Origin: a virus
IMG/VR virus record: IMGVR_UViG_3300044678_003079
Location: 1 to 21,945 of that record
Strand: one strand, 5' to 3'
DNA: 21,945 bases
Each line of letters starts with the position of its first letter. Within the stretch, counting starts at the first letter, position 1. Shown here one piece after another: positions 1 to 6,336 of this stretch. The translations under genes were made by a program, and so were the position numbers. The notes under the pieces were generated by a model, which searched no databases, was not told where the DNA came from, and saw only the letters and a program-made list of their open reading frames with translations.

Positions 1-201
1 ATGTTCGATGCTTTGCTTGCGCGGGTCAAAGCGGAGAAGTTCCCAGGTCCCAACAACCGCACCGACAGCCGCGATGAGCGAATCCAGCGGCTGCTCCAGG
101 AGGCCTACCAGGCCGCGGCCGCCGATCGCCGAGCTCATCCGAGGAAGCTCCAGCAACGGATCGATGGCCTGCGGGCGCTCTGTGGCTCCCTGAATGGCTG
201 A
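1..201 (+). CDS. Short ORF upstream of head morphogenesis gene (possibly partial)
   Basis: The reading frame is open from the first base of the window, which happens to be an ATG, and gives 66 residues. It may be a complete small gene or the end of a longer one, for example a portal protein, which normally precedes a Mu F-like gene. The product is charged and helical (KAEKF, RDERIQRLLQEAYQ, RKLQQRIDGLR) with no recognisable domain. Its stop overlaps the start of the next gene by 8 bp, so the two are probably translationally coupled in the phage late operon. Function unknown. Confidence 0.5.
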   Translation: MFDALLARVKAEKFPGPNNRTDSRDERIQRLLQEAYQAAAADRRAHPRKLQQRIDGLRALCGSLNG

Positions 202-1579
202 CCGCTCGATCGAGCTGATCGAGCAGCTCGACCAGGAGCTGCGGGGCCTGGAGGACCAGCAGCTGCGCAAGCTCCGGAGGATCTTCGATGAGGCGCTGCG
301 CCGCACCATCCGCAGCCTGATGGATCGCCTGGAGCGGATCGAGGCCCAGCCCGACTACGACCCGGCCACCACCCCCGGCGCATTCCTGGGCTCCACCCCG
401 GATGGCCCGGTGCCGATCACCCCGCTGCAGAAAGACCAGGCCAGCCTCTACCTGCAGGGCCAGCTGGCCCAGGACTTGCAGGCGATCATCAACCGCTTCC
501 CGGCCGATCGGGCAGCCAATGCAGCCCTGAACCGTGAGCTGACGGAGCTCTACAACCGGGCCCAAGATCTGGGGACTGAGTACGCCCTTGAGCTGTCGCG
601 GGACATGCTCCCACCGGCCGCCGTGCTCAGCAGCCGCCACCCGTCGCTGCAGGATCCCCAGCTGCCACCGGCGGCACCACCGGCCCCCACCGATGCGCCG
701 GCCCCGGGCAGCCCCTACCAGGAGGGGCAGTCCTTCACCAGGCTCCTGAACCTGGGGGCCGTCATCGCAGCCTCGGAGCGGGACTTCAAGACCCTCAGCG
801 CCAACTACCGCCGCCAGCGCAACGCCGCCACCTCCGATCGGGTCTGGGCATCGAAGGACTATTTCTTCCGCTGGTGGCGCGACTGGGGCGATGCCGTGCA
901 GTTCGAGACCGCCACTCAGATGGCCACCGGCGTCGACAGCCGCGCCCTGGCCCGCACCCTCAAGGCCCGACTGCCCCACATCAACGACGCCTTCAGGAAC
1001 CGGGCCGAGACCGTGGCCCGCACCGAAACCCACATCGCCGCCGGCGAGGCCAGGGAGCGCACCTTCCGCCGGATCGGGGTCGGCTTTGTGCGGTACGTGG
1101 CCACCGCCGACGATCGGGTCTGCGAGTTCTGCGCGCCCCGGATGGGCTGCCTCTATTACGCCGGCAGCGTGAAGACCCCCATCCATCCCCGATGCCGGTG
1201 CAGTCTCTCCCCGATCACCCTGGAGGCGCTGGTGATCCAGAACCAGCTGGCGGCCAACCGCCGCGAGCGCTGGGAGGATCAGCAGCAGGCCCTGGCCGCG
1301 GCGACCCGCAAGAAGTACGACGAGGCCAGCAGCAGGCCCTGGCGGCCGATCGGCGGCACCGGTGAGCCCCGGGGCCCGCGGGACTACCCCCTGATGGAAC
1401 GCACCGCCCTGCCGGCCACCACCCCCCGGCCCAAAACTGAGAACAACCCAGCCAACGGTGGCGCCAGGCCTTGGCCATCAGGGGATCCGGTCTGGACACC
1501 CTCCCGGGGCTGGATCAATGCAGCCGCTCGCGAGGCCTACGAGGCCATGGTCATTGAGGTGGCGGAGCTGGAGGTGTGA
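194..1579 (+). CDS. Phage head morphogenesis protein, Mu F / SPP1 gp7-like
   Basis: The product is 461 residues. The C-terminal half carries the Mu F-like signature: an ARTETH segment (about residue 275), then VATADDRVCEFCAPR with Cys310 and Cys313, and HPRCRC at residues 331-336. This Cys/His pattern is typical of the minor head proteins that sit with the portal and assist procapsid assembly or DNA ejection. The N-terminal third is helical and charged, and a Pro/Ala-rich linker (about residues 155-180) separates it from the conserved part. The ATG overlaps the upstream ORF by 8 bp. Its stop directly abuts the stop of a convergent minus-strand gene, so the late operon appears to be interrupted here. 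The family assignment is from motif recognition. Confidence 0.85.
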   Translation: MADRSIELIEQLDQELRGLEDQQLRKLRRIFDEALRRTIRSLMDRLERIEAQPDYDPATTPGAFLGSTPDGPVPITPLQKDQASLYLQGQLAQDLQAIINRFPADRAANAALNRELTELYNRAQDLGTEYALELSRDMLPPAAVLSSRHPSLQDPQLPPAAPPAPTDAPAPGSPYQEGQSFTRLLNLGAVIAASERDFKTLSANYRRQRNAATSDRVWASKDYFFRWWRDWGDAVQFETATQMATGVDSRALARTLKARLPHINDAFRNRAETVARTETHIAAGEARERTFRRIGVGFVRYVATADDRVCEFCAPRMGCLYYAGSVKTPIHPRCRCSLSPITLEALVIQNQLAANRRERWEDQQQALAAATRKKYDEASSRPWRPIGGTGEPRGPRDYPLMERTALPATTPRPKTENNPANGGARPWPSGDPVWTPSRGWINAAAREAYEAMVIEVAELEV

Positions 1580-1864
1580 TCAGTCCTGATCGTCTGGATC
1601 GTGGTCGTAGCCCCATGCCTCGGCAGTAGCTTGATCGGAGAACGGGCCGGCATGGGCGAGAAGAGTCCCAGCAGTGAACGTACGTGCACGGCCTCCGGCG
1701 AAAACCATGGCATGGGTACTGGTGCCGTCTTCTTCGTAGCTCAACAAGACGGCGAACCAGCCGGCGCCTGCTGGCGGATCTGTGCTCCAGGTCCAACCAT
1801 CGATCAATGGGGAGCTAGACGCGAAGCCTTCTGTGATCGCAGTGATCTTGCTGAAATCCGTCAT
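1580..1864 (-). CDS. Hypothetical acidic protein
   Basis: The product is 94 residues, acidic and Gly/Ala-rich, with several aromatic residues (DGWTWSTDPP, GWFAVLLSYEEDG, AWGYDHDPDDQD end). I do not recognise a family. It reads as a small beta-rich soluble protein without signal peptide or membrane segment. The ATG lies 3 bp after the stop of the upstream minus-strand gene, so the two form an operon. The stop codon abuts that of the convergent head morphogenesis gene with no gap. It is the last gene of the minus-strand unit that begins near 4273 and is now interrupted by an insertion sequence. Confidence 0.6.
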   Translation of the reverse strand: MTDFSKITAITEGFASSSPLIDGWTWSTDPPAGAGWFAVLLSYEEDGTSTHAMVFAGGRARTFTAGTLLAHAGPFSDQATAEAWGYDHDPDDQD

Positions 1865-1867
1865 GTC

Positions 1868-2140
1868 TCAGCCGCCTTGCGCTTGCATGGGAGTGATAAC
1901 ACTAAAAGTGAAGGAATCGTCTTCCTGCTGCGTGATCTCCAGCCAGGCGGCTTCTTGGTTCAGCCGGTCGAACAGCTCCTGAATTGCATCAGGCACTGAG
2001 CCGTCAGATCGCAGGTGAATGTGCAGGCAGCGGCTCGTTTCAGCAAGCTGCACAAAGTTATGCCCAGGCATGTTCAACTCGGCGAACTCTTTCCTCAGGT
2101 GGCTGTAGCCCCTGAACCGGGCAGTGGCTGATTCGTCCAT
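1868..2140 (-). CDS. Hypothetical protein
   Basis: The product is 90 residues with a mixed alpha/beta look (FVQLAETSRCLHIHLRSDGS, VPDAIQELFDRLNQEA, AWLEITQQEDDSFTFSV). No family is recognised. The 15 bases covering the ATG and leader (2138-2152) are identical to those of the minus-strand gene starting at 3746, which supports this start and suggests a shared leader function. The IS5 element lies just upstream: removing it leaves only about 33 bp between the stop at 3396 and this start, so the gene was originally next in line after that gene. Transcription may now depend on read-through from the IS or on a new promoter. Confidence 0.6.
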   Translation of the reverse strand: MDESATARFRGYSHLRKEFAELNMPGHNFVQLAETSRCLHIHLRSDGSVPDAIQELFDRLNQEAAWLEITQQEDDSFTFSVITPMQAQGG

Positions 2141-2152
2141 GGGGAGCGTGCG
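2138..2152 (-). repeat. Leader repeat, copy 1 (CGCACGCTCCCCATG)
   Basis: These 15 bases read CGCACGCTCCCCATG on the minus strand and end in the start codon of the gene at 1868-2140. An identical copy precedes the gene at 3396-3746. It is pyrimidine-rich and contains no Shine-Dalgarno sequence. Confidence 0.6.
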
Positions 2153-2156
2153 TTAG

Positions 2157-2172
2157 GGAAGCTCTGGGCAAC
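2157..2172 (+). repeat. IS5-family terminal inverted repeat, left
   Basis: GGAAGCTCTGGGCAAC at the left end, directly after the TTAG target copy. It matches the reverse complement of the right end at 11 of 16 positions. Confidence 0.75.
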
Positions 2173-2325
2173 AAGGTCGTGAAACGCAGTTTGCGCTCCG
2201 ATTTGTTCCTAATGAACGTTCTTGGTGCAGATTGAGGAAGAGTTGGCCTGATTCTACTGATTTTTGGCGAATTTACCCTCCTATTTAGGCCTATCTGGCT
2301 CCCAATGGGCACACCAATCCCTTTT

Positions 2326-3306
2326 TCATGTCCTGCATAGCAGCTGATGCCTGGCCATGAATAGGTTCGTAAGGGCAGACAACACATTCACCTTGCAGCG
2401 ATTCTTCAACATGCCGCGTAACCGGGTCTTCTGGAAGCCGAATTGACGCTTGATCACGCGAAACGGGTGTTCAACTTTGGCGCGGATGTGAGCCTTGGCT
2501 GTCTCGATCAGCTCATCCACCCTCCCCTCGGGCGTGTCTGGCAGCACTCGCCGCTTCCCGGGTCGCATGGCAACCCGAAAGCCGATGCCCTTGCCTTCCA
2601 TCTCGTCGCGCTTCTCAATCCCTTGGTAGCCGGCGTCGGCATAGACCACCGTCTCCTCGCCGTGAAGCAGATCAGCCGCTGGCGTTAGGTCGTGCACATT
2701 GGCGGCAGTGGTTTCCACCGAGTGGATCAGCCCGGTGTCCTTGTCCACGCCGATGTGGACTTTCATGCCGAAATACCACTGGTTTCCCTTCTTGGTCTGA
2801 TGCATCTCGGGATCCCTCTCCTTCTTCTCGTTCTTGGTCGAGCTAGGAGCCGCGATCAAGGTTGCATCGATGATGGTGCCCTGCTTCATGGCCATGCCGT
2901 TCGCCTTGAGGTGCGCTTTTACTACCTCAAAGATCTGATCGCCCAGATCGTGCTTCTCCAACAGGTGCCGGAACGCCAGGATCGTGGTCTCATCAGGGAT
3001 CCGGTCAGTGATCAGTGCGATGCCAGCGAATCGGCGCATCGTCGGCACCTCGATTAATGCATCCTCCATGGCTGGATCGCTGAGGTCATACCACTGCTGC
3101 AGCAGATGAATCCGCAGCATGGTTTCCAACGGATAAGGCGGGCGACCACCCTTGCTCGTCGCCTTGGGGTAGTGGGGCTCGATCAGGTCGATCAGCGCCT
3201 TCCATGGCACAACGACCTCCATCTCCGCAAGGAAGCGCTCGCGTCTGGTGCGTTTTTTTGCAGTGGTCTGCTCGTAATCTCCGAAGCCAAGCTGCTTGCT
3301 GCCCAT
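2326..3306 (-). CDS. IS5-family transposase
   Basis: The product is 326 residues from the preferred ATG (MGSKQLGFGDYEQ); an upstream in-frame start at 3327 would add seven residues. It carries the IS5-type DDE catalytic triad: Asp147 in IIDATLI, Asp224 in VYADAGYQG and Glu279 in RAKVEHPFRVIKRQFG. The RxxxE...K spacing of the E region is as expected (Arg275, Glu279, Lys286). The N-terminal part contains the family's VPWKALIDLIEPHYPK and GRPPYPLETMLRIHLLQQWY segments. The length is normal for the family, with no frameshift or internal stop, so the enzyme is probably functional. It catalyses cut-and-paste or copy-out movement of the surrounding element. Confidence 0.95.
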   Translation of the reverse strand: MGSKQLGFGDYEQTTAKKRTRRERFLAEMEVVVPWKALIDLIEPHYPKATSKGGRPPYPLETMLRIHLLQQWYDLSDPAMEDALIEVPTMRRFAGIALITDRIPDETTILAFRHLLEKHDLGDQIFEVVKAHLKANGMAMKQGTIIDATLIAAPSSTKNEKKERDPEMHQTKKGNQWYFGMKVHIGVDKDTGLIHSVETTAANVHDLTPAADLLHGEETVVYADAGYQGIEKRDEMEGKGIGFRVAMRPGKRRVLPDTPEGRVDELIETAKAHIRAKVEHPFRVIKRQFGFQKTRLRGMLKNRCKVNVLSALTNLFMARHQLLCRT

Positions 3307-3358
3307 CAACCCAGTCCATACCTGCAATCACAGGCCAATTTTCGCGCAGGTGGGCTGG

Positions 3359-3374
3359 GTTTTCCAGTGTCTCC
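3359..3374 (-). repeat. IS5-family terminal inverted repeat, right
   Basis: Read on the minus strand it is GGAGACACTGGAAAAC, sharing GGA, C, CTGG and AAC with the left end. The TTAG target copy follows at 3375-3378. Confidence 0.75.
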
Positions 3375-3395
3375 TTAGGGAAGAGTGCCGGATAT

Positions 3396-3746
3396 TCAGC
3401 GATGCGGCGGTTTCTTTATCTCTTTCAGAGATGAGTCGAAGATGTAAGGGCTGTCGATCTTCCCAGCCTCGACGGCGGCGGCAGCGTATGCCCGGCCAAA
3501 CTCAGCAAAAGCGTATTTGGCCTGCTTCATTGTCGCCAGGACTTGGTTCATCTGCTTGCCAACCGACCGAACAACTTCGGCGTAGCGCCGGATGCGTGCA
3601 GAGAACAGCTCCTCAGGCTTCGCAGGCCAGAGCTTGTCCCACTGCATCTGGCCCCAGATGGTGCCGCCTCTGAAGGGGGCAGTGTTGACCCAGTGGATGC
3701 GACCGATCCGGCCTCCGGTGCTGGTGAAGGAAAAGAAGGTGACCAT
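3396..3746 (-). CDS. Hypothetical protein
   Basis: The product is 116 residues. The N-terminal part is aromatic and glycine-rich (FFSFTSTGGRIGRIHWVN, GGTIWGQMQWDKLW); the middle is a charged helix (FSARIRRYAEVVRSVGKQMNQ) followed by an Ala-rich helix (AFAEFGRAYAAAAVEAG). No family, signal peptide or membrane segment is recognised. The start shares a 15-bp leader with the gene at 1868-2140. It lies downstream of the HTH gene at 3785 on the same strand, and the IS5 element was inserted just after its stop. Confidence 0.55.
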   Translation of the reverse strand: MVTFFSFTSTGGRIGRIHWVNTAPFRGGTIWGQMQWDKLWPAKPEELFSARIRRYAEVVRSVGKQMNQVLATMKQAKYAFAEFGRAYAAAAVEAGKIDSPYIFDSSLKEIKKPPHR

Positions 3747-3758
3747 GGGGAGCGTGCG
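3744..3758 (-). repeat. Leader repeat, copy 2 (CGCACGCTCCCCATG)
   Basis: Identical to the leader and start codon at 2138-2152 and ends in the ATG of the gene at 3396-3746. A looser version, GCTCCCCA, lies upstream of the minus-strand gene starting at 15100. Confidence 0.6.
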
Positions 3759-3784
3759 ATGGGGGAGGGGTGCCGTGGTGGTGC

Positions 3785-4273
3785 TCAGGCAGCGAGGGTC
3801 TTGCGGACCTGGTAGCGGGTGAGCCCCAGTGTGCCTGCAATCTCGCGCTGGCTTAGCCCCTGAGCGGCGAGACGCCGGACCGAAGGCGGGGCGACGTTGG
3901 CGGGGGTGGTGACCGAAGCGGCATCTGGGGCCGGCATAAGTTCGGCGCCGTTAGTGGTAGCAACGGGTTTCGGCCCCACGGGGGTGATGACCATTTCCGT
4001 GGCGCCAGGAAATTGGTCTGGAGCTGAACTTGTAAGCAAGGCTTTCAAGTTGCCCCCGGACAACCCCAGCGTGGCCAGGCCGTGGAGCTGGTGCTCCTGG
4101 GCCCAGGCCACCAGCTGATGCCAGCGCTCGCCGGCCATAAAACCCAGCGTGTAGATCAGGGCCACCACCGCCCCCAGGCGGCGGGCAGCGGCATGGAGCG
4201 TCGGCCCCCAGTCGGAGGAGAGCCCCCGGGTGATGGTCTTCAGATCGGGAACGGTGATGCAGATCGTGATCAC
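3785..4273 (-). CDS. HTH protein with internal hydrophobic segment, putative regulator
   Basis: The product is 162 residues from a GTG start at 4273 (MITICITVPDLKTITRG); a second GTG at 4351 would add 26 Pro/Gly-rich residues that look non-coding. The C-terminal end (about residues 131-160, VRRLAAQGLSQREIAGTLGL then TRYQVRKTL) is a clear helix-turn-helix of the resolvase/sigma-region-4 style. Residues 33-48 (LGAVVALIYTLGFMAG) form an uncharged hydrophobic stretch that is either a short membrane anchor or the core of a soluble helix bundle. A Pro/Ala/Thr-rich linker joins it to the HTH. It heads the minus-strand unit 4273-1580 and is divergent from the integrase, with a 17-bp palindrome about 100 bp upstream. 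A role as local transcription regulator is inference. Confidence 0.65.
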   Translation of the reverse strand: MITICITVPDLKTITRGLSSDWGPTLHAAARRLGAVVALIYTLGFMAGERWHQLVAWAQEHQLHGLATLGLSGGNLKALLTSSAPDQFPGATEMVITPVGPKPVATTNGAELMPAPDAASVTTPANVAPPSVRRLAAQGLSQREIAGTLGLTRYQVRKTLAA

Positions 4274-4374
4274 GGGTCTGTCCTGTGACGATCCCGGCGG
4301 CTGCTCAGAGCCTGCGCGGGGTGGGTTGTAAGGCGGTTTCAGCAGGGCCACTCAGGGCTCTTCTGCTGACCCTG

Positions 4375-4391
4375 AAAACGTACCACGTTTT
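4375..4391. promoter_or_regulatory. 17-bp palindrome, candidate operator
   Basis: AAAACGT-ACC-ACGTTTT is a perfect inverted repeat with 7-bp arms and a 3-bp centre. It lies in the divergent gap between the HTH gene (start 4273 or 4351) and the integrase. Its size, symmetry and AT-rich arms in a GC-rich region are typical of a dimeric repressor site. The binding protein is unknown; the adjacent HTH protein is the obvious candidate. Confidence 0.5.
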
Positions 4392-4428
4392 GCAGTGCGA
4401 TGGGCACGGCTCAGGACAGGCACGGATT

Positions 4429-4581
4429 ATGCACCAGCCCCCAGACCCCTTGCTATCACTGGCTTGGCACTACGACATCCGCGAGATTGACGAGGATTTG
4501 TATCTTGCAGTTCTGGCCTATCGTCGCAGTCAAAACGCAGCCACTGACAGCGATCTGAGCGGCACGGCGCCACGGCCTTAG
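4429..4581 (+). CDS. Possible small ORF upstream of integrase
   Basis: A 50-residue product from ATG 4429 (MHQPPDPLLSLAWHYD, IREIDEDLYLAVLAYRRSQN). The frame stays open upstream to a GTG at 4285, but that part looks non-coding. The acidic-then-aromatic helix is compatible with a real small protein, and it precedes the integrase on the same strand by about 100 bp. No family is recognised. Together with the two palindromes, this is all I see in the 4274-4681 stretch. Confidence 0.3.
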   Translation: MHQPPDPLLSLAWHYDIREIDEDLYLAVLAYRRSQNAATDSDLSGTAPRP

Positions 4582-4622
4582 GTGACAGGAAGGGACAGCA
4601 AGGGACTAGAAAGGCGTACGTT

Positions 4623-4639
4623 ATGCACGGGCCGTGCAT
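4623..4639. promoter_or_regulatory. 17-bp palindrome upstream of integrase
   Basis: ATGCACGG-G-CCGTGCAT is a perfect inverted repeat with 8-bp arms around one base. It ends 42 bp before the preferred integrase start and overlaps an alternative GTG start at 4634. It could be a binding site controlling integrase expression, a recombinase arm or core site, or a hairpin in the leader transcript. The sequence alone does not decide between these. Confidence 0.4.
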
Positions 4640-4681
4640 CGGTCGCAGGTCTGCTCCCCGTCCGTTTCGTATTCGCCGCCC

Positions 4682-5686
4682 ATGGCCTCGATCACTGCCC
4701 AAAAGGGCCGGCTCTACCTGCTGGCCAGCCTGCCGCGGCGCGACGGGGCTCCAGGGCTGCAGCAGACCCGCATCGCCCTGCGGCTGGACGACACGCCGAT
4801 CAACCGCCGGGCCGCCGCGAAGCAGCTCAAGACCCTGGAGCAGCAGTTGGAGAGCGGCACCTTTGAATGGGCCTACTGGCTGGACGAGGCATCAGGGACG
4901 ATCACGTGGCGCGAGGCCATTGCCAGGCTCTACCGGGCTCGGGTGGTGCTCGGCCGCACGGGGCAAAGCACGTGGGAGATCAACTATTTGGGGCGACTGC
5001 GGCAGATCCAGCCAGCCAGCGCCTGCACCACCGCCAGCATGGCCAAGGCTCTGGAGCGCTACGACCGCAGCACGTGCAGCTACAAGGAGCTGTTCTACCT
5101 TCTGCGGCATCTGGCCAGGTTGGTGGCGGTGCCGTTCCCGGAGGTGCCGTTGCCCACCTACAACCAGGCCCAGTTGGTGGCGGTGCCCACCGACGAGCAG
5201 ATCATTGCGTGGGTGGAGGGGGCGCCCGATCCCGTGCGGTGGTACTGGGGGATGATGGCTTGCTACGGCCTGCGGCCTCATGAGATTGAGGGGGCGGCGC
5301 TGATCGATCGGAATCTCTGCCAGGTGGCGGATGGCACCAAGACCGGGTTCCGCACGGTGGTGCCGCTGCCCCGTGAGTGGGTAGAGCGGTTCGGGTTGCG
5401 GGATCGGCGGTTGCGGTTGCGCCTAGAGGGAAGCGCCGATCGGCCGGATGCGGTCAGCAAGTGGTTGCACAAGGAGCTTCGCCGGCAGGGGTTGCCGTGG
5501 CGGCCTTACTCCCTGCGCCACGCCTACGGCGGGAGGCTATGGCGAGAGGGCGGCAGCAGGCTTGACATCTACACCGCTGCTCGCCTGATGGGTCACACCC
5601 CAGGCCAGCACTCCCGGACCTACCGCGCTCACATTCAGCCGCACCAGGTGGCAGAGGCGGCGGAGAGGGCGTTAGGGGGAGGCTGA
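4682..5686 (+). CDS. int: Tyrosine recombinase / phage integrase
   Basis: The product is 334 residues from ATG 4682; a GTG at 4634 inside a palindrome would add 16 residues. The N-terminal third resembles an arm/SAM-like DNA-binding region. The C-terminal catalytic domain shows Arg198 in YGLRPHEIEG, Lys220 in DGTKTG as the likely beta-hairpin lysine, box II as YSLRHAY (Arg279), His305 in RLMGHT and the nucleophile Tyr314 in SRTYRAH. The usual first histidine of the HxxR motif is tyrosine (Tyr276). The length fits phage and genomic-island integrases. Its 3' end overlaps the convergent HTH gene by 15 bp. It presumably catalyses integration and excision of the element. Confidence 0.9.
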   Translation: MASITAQKGRLYLLASLPRRDGAPGLQQTRIALRLDDTPINRRAAAKQLKTLEQQLESGTFEWAYWLDEASGTITWREAIARLYRARVVLGRTGQSTWEINYLGRLRQIQPASACTTASMAKALERYDRSTCSYKELFYLLRHLARLVAVPFPEVPLPTYNQAQLVAVPTDEQIIAWVEGAPDPVRWYWGMMACYGLRPHEIEGAALIDRNLCQVADGTKTGFRTVVPLPREWVERFGLRDRRLRLRLEGSADRPDAVSKWLHKELRRQGLPWRPYSLRHAYGGRLWREGGSRLDIYTAARLMGHTPGQHSRTYRAHIQPHQVAEAAERALGGG

Positions 5687-5902
5687 GGGCTGCCCCGTCC
5701 CCGGCGCCACCGCCGCAACATTCACCCGCACGCAGCGCCTGCTGCTACCCACGGGCGCCAGGTCGATCAGCTCCCGGCCCCAGCGCCAGCGGGATTTGCG
5801 GTTGGCGTCGGCCTCGTGGATGAGCCTTTTGATATGGCGATCGGAAACCCCGAGGGCCTCGGCAGCTTCCGCAACGGTCAGCAGCACGCGAGCGGCGGCC
5901 AT
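5672..5902 (-). CDS. Small HTH protein, xis-like
   Basis: The product is 76 residues from ATG 5902; an in-frame TTG at 5908 adds two. Residues 8-30 (LTVAEAAEALGVSDRHIKRL) form a winged-helix/MerR-type HTH of the sort found in excisionases and small phage regulators, followed by a basic stretch (RKSRWRWGRELI). The start overlaps the stop of the preceding gene by one base (TGATG), making it the last gene of a four-gene operon. Its 3' end overlaps the integrase 3' end by 15 bp on the other strand. An excisionase or directionality factor fits the size and position, but it is not transcribed with the integrase as many xis genes are. Confidence 0.75.
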   Translation of the reverse strand: MAAARVLLTVAEAAEALGVSDRHIKRLIHEADANRKSRWRWGRELIDLAPVGSSRRCVRVNVAAVAPGTGQPSASP

Positions 5903-6336
5903 CAGCAACGATCCTCCGGGTCACACTGCTGCTGCTCCCTCTTTGCCAACCGTTCCGGCAGCGGCGGCAGCGGACCGGCCATGCCGTCCAGGGTGGCCCA
6001 GAGGTAGACGCCTTCCACCACCTGGCTGTCGTGGCCCTGAAGGTTCCAACGCACCAGGCGCCTGACGGCCTCCCTGGCTGTAGCCATAGCGCTCCGCAGC
6101 CGCTCGTCCTCCTGCCGCAGCTCGCGCACGCATTCGGGACACCCCCAGGCGTTGGTTGGTTGCTGGCCGTGGGTGGGGCAGTTCTGAAGACGGAGGCGGG
6201 CAGCTTCGGCGCGCCCTGCATTTCTCCAATAAACGGCCAAAAGCCTATTCGCTGCGTTCAATTCGTCTTCCAGCCGACGGATCGTGCGCCACGGGGTCAG
6301 CAGGCGGGCGAAGGCGCGGAGGTTGCCGTTGCTCAT
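5902..6336 (-). CDS. Putative zinc-binding coiled-coil protein
   Basis: The product is 144 residues, rich in Arg and Glu. It has predicted helices at about 15-50 (RRLEDELNAANRLLAVYWRN) and 70-100 (RELRQEDERLRSAMATAREA) flanking a possible metal knuckle: Cys53-x2-His56-x9-Cys66-x2-Cys69. Such a finger between coiled coils suggests a DNA-binding or scaffolding role, but no family is recognised. It overlaps the upstream ASCH gene by 4 bp (ATGA) and the downstream HTH gene by one base, so it is translationally coupled with both. Confidence 0.65.
   Translation of the reverse strand: MSNGNLRAFARLLTPWRTIRRLEDELNAANRLLAVYWRNAGRAEAARLRLQNCPTHGQQPTNAWGCPECVRELRQEDERLRSAMATAREAVRRLVRWNLQGHDSQVVEGVYLWATLDGMAGPLPPLPERLAKREQQQCDPEDRC

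Larger units (their letters stand above)
2157..3374 (-). mobile_element. Complete IS5-family insertion sequence, 1218 bp
   Basis: The ends are set by a 4-bp direct repeat TTAG at 2153-2156 and 3375-3378. It matches the YTAR target duplication known for the IS5 group. Inside it are 16-bp imperfect inverted repeats starting GGA and agreeing at 11 of 16 positions. The element holds one transposase gene on the minus strand, about 170 bp of non-coding sequence after it and about 70 bp before it. The size is close to the 1195 bp of IS5 itself. It landed in the short gap between two genes of a minus-strand operon without breaking either ORF. An intact transposase and target duplication suggest a relatively recent insertion. 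Confidence 0.87.

Noticed and set aside
26-1186. Long minus-strand frame (386 residues) opposite the head morphogenesis gene
   Set aside because: Gly/Ala/Val/Arg-rich shadow typical of GC-rich DNA; the plus strand has a clear family signature.
1578-1591. Palindrome GATCAG-TC-CTGATC as a terminator between convergent genes
   Set aside because: Two-base loop and no U-run; it lies inside the minus-strand coding sequence.
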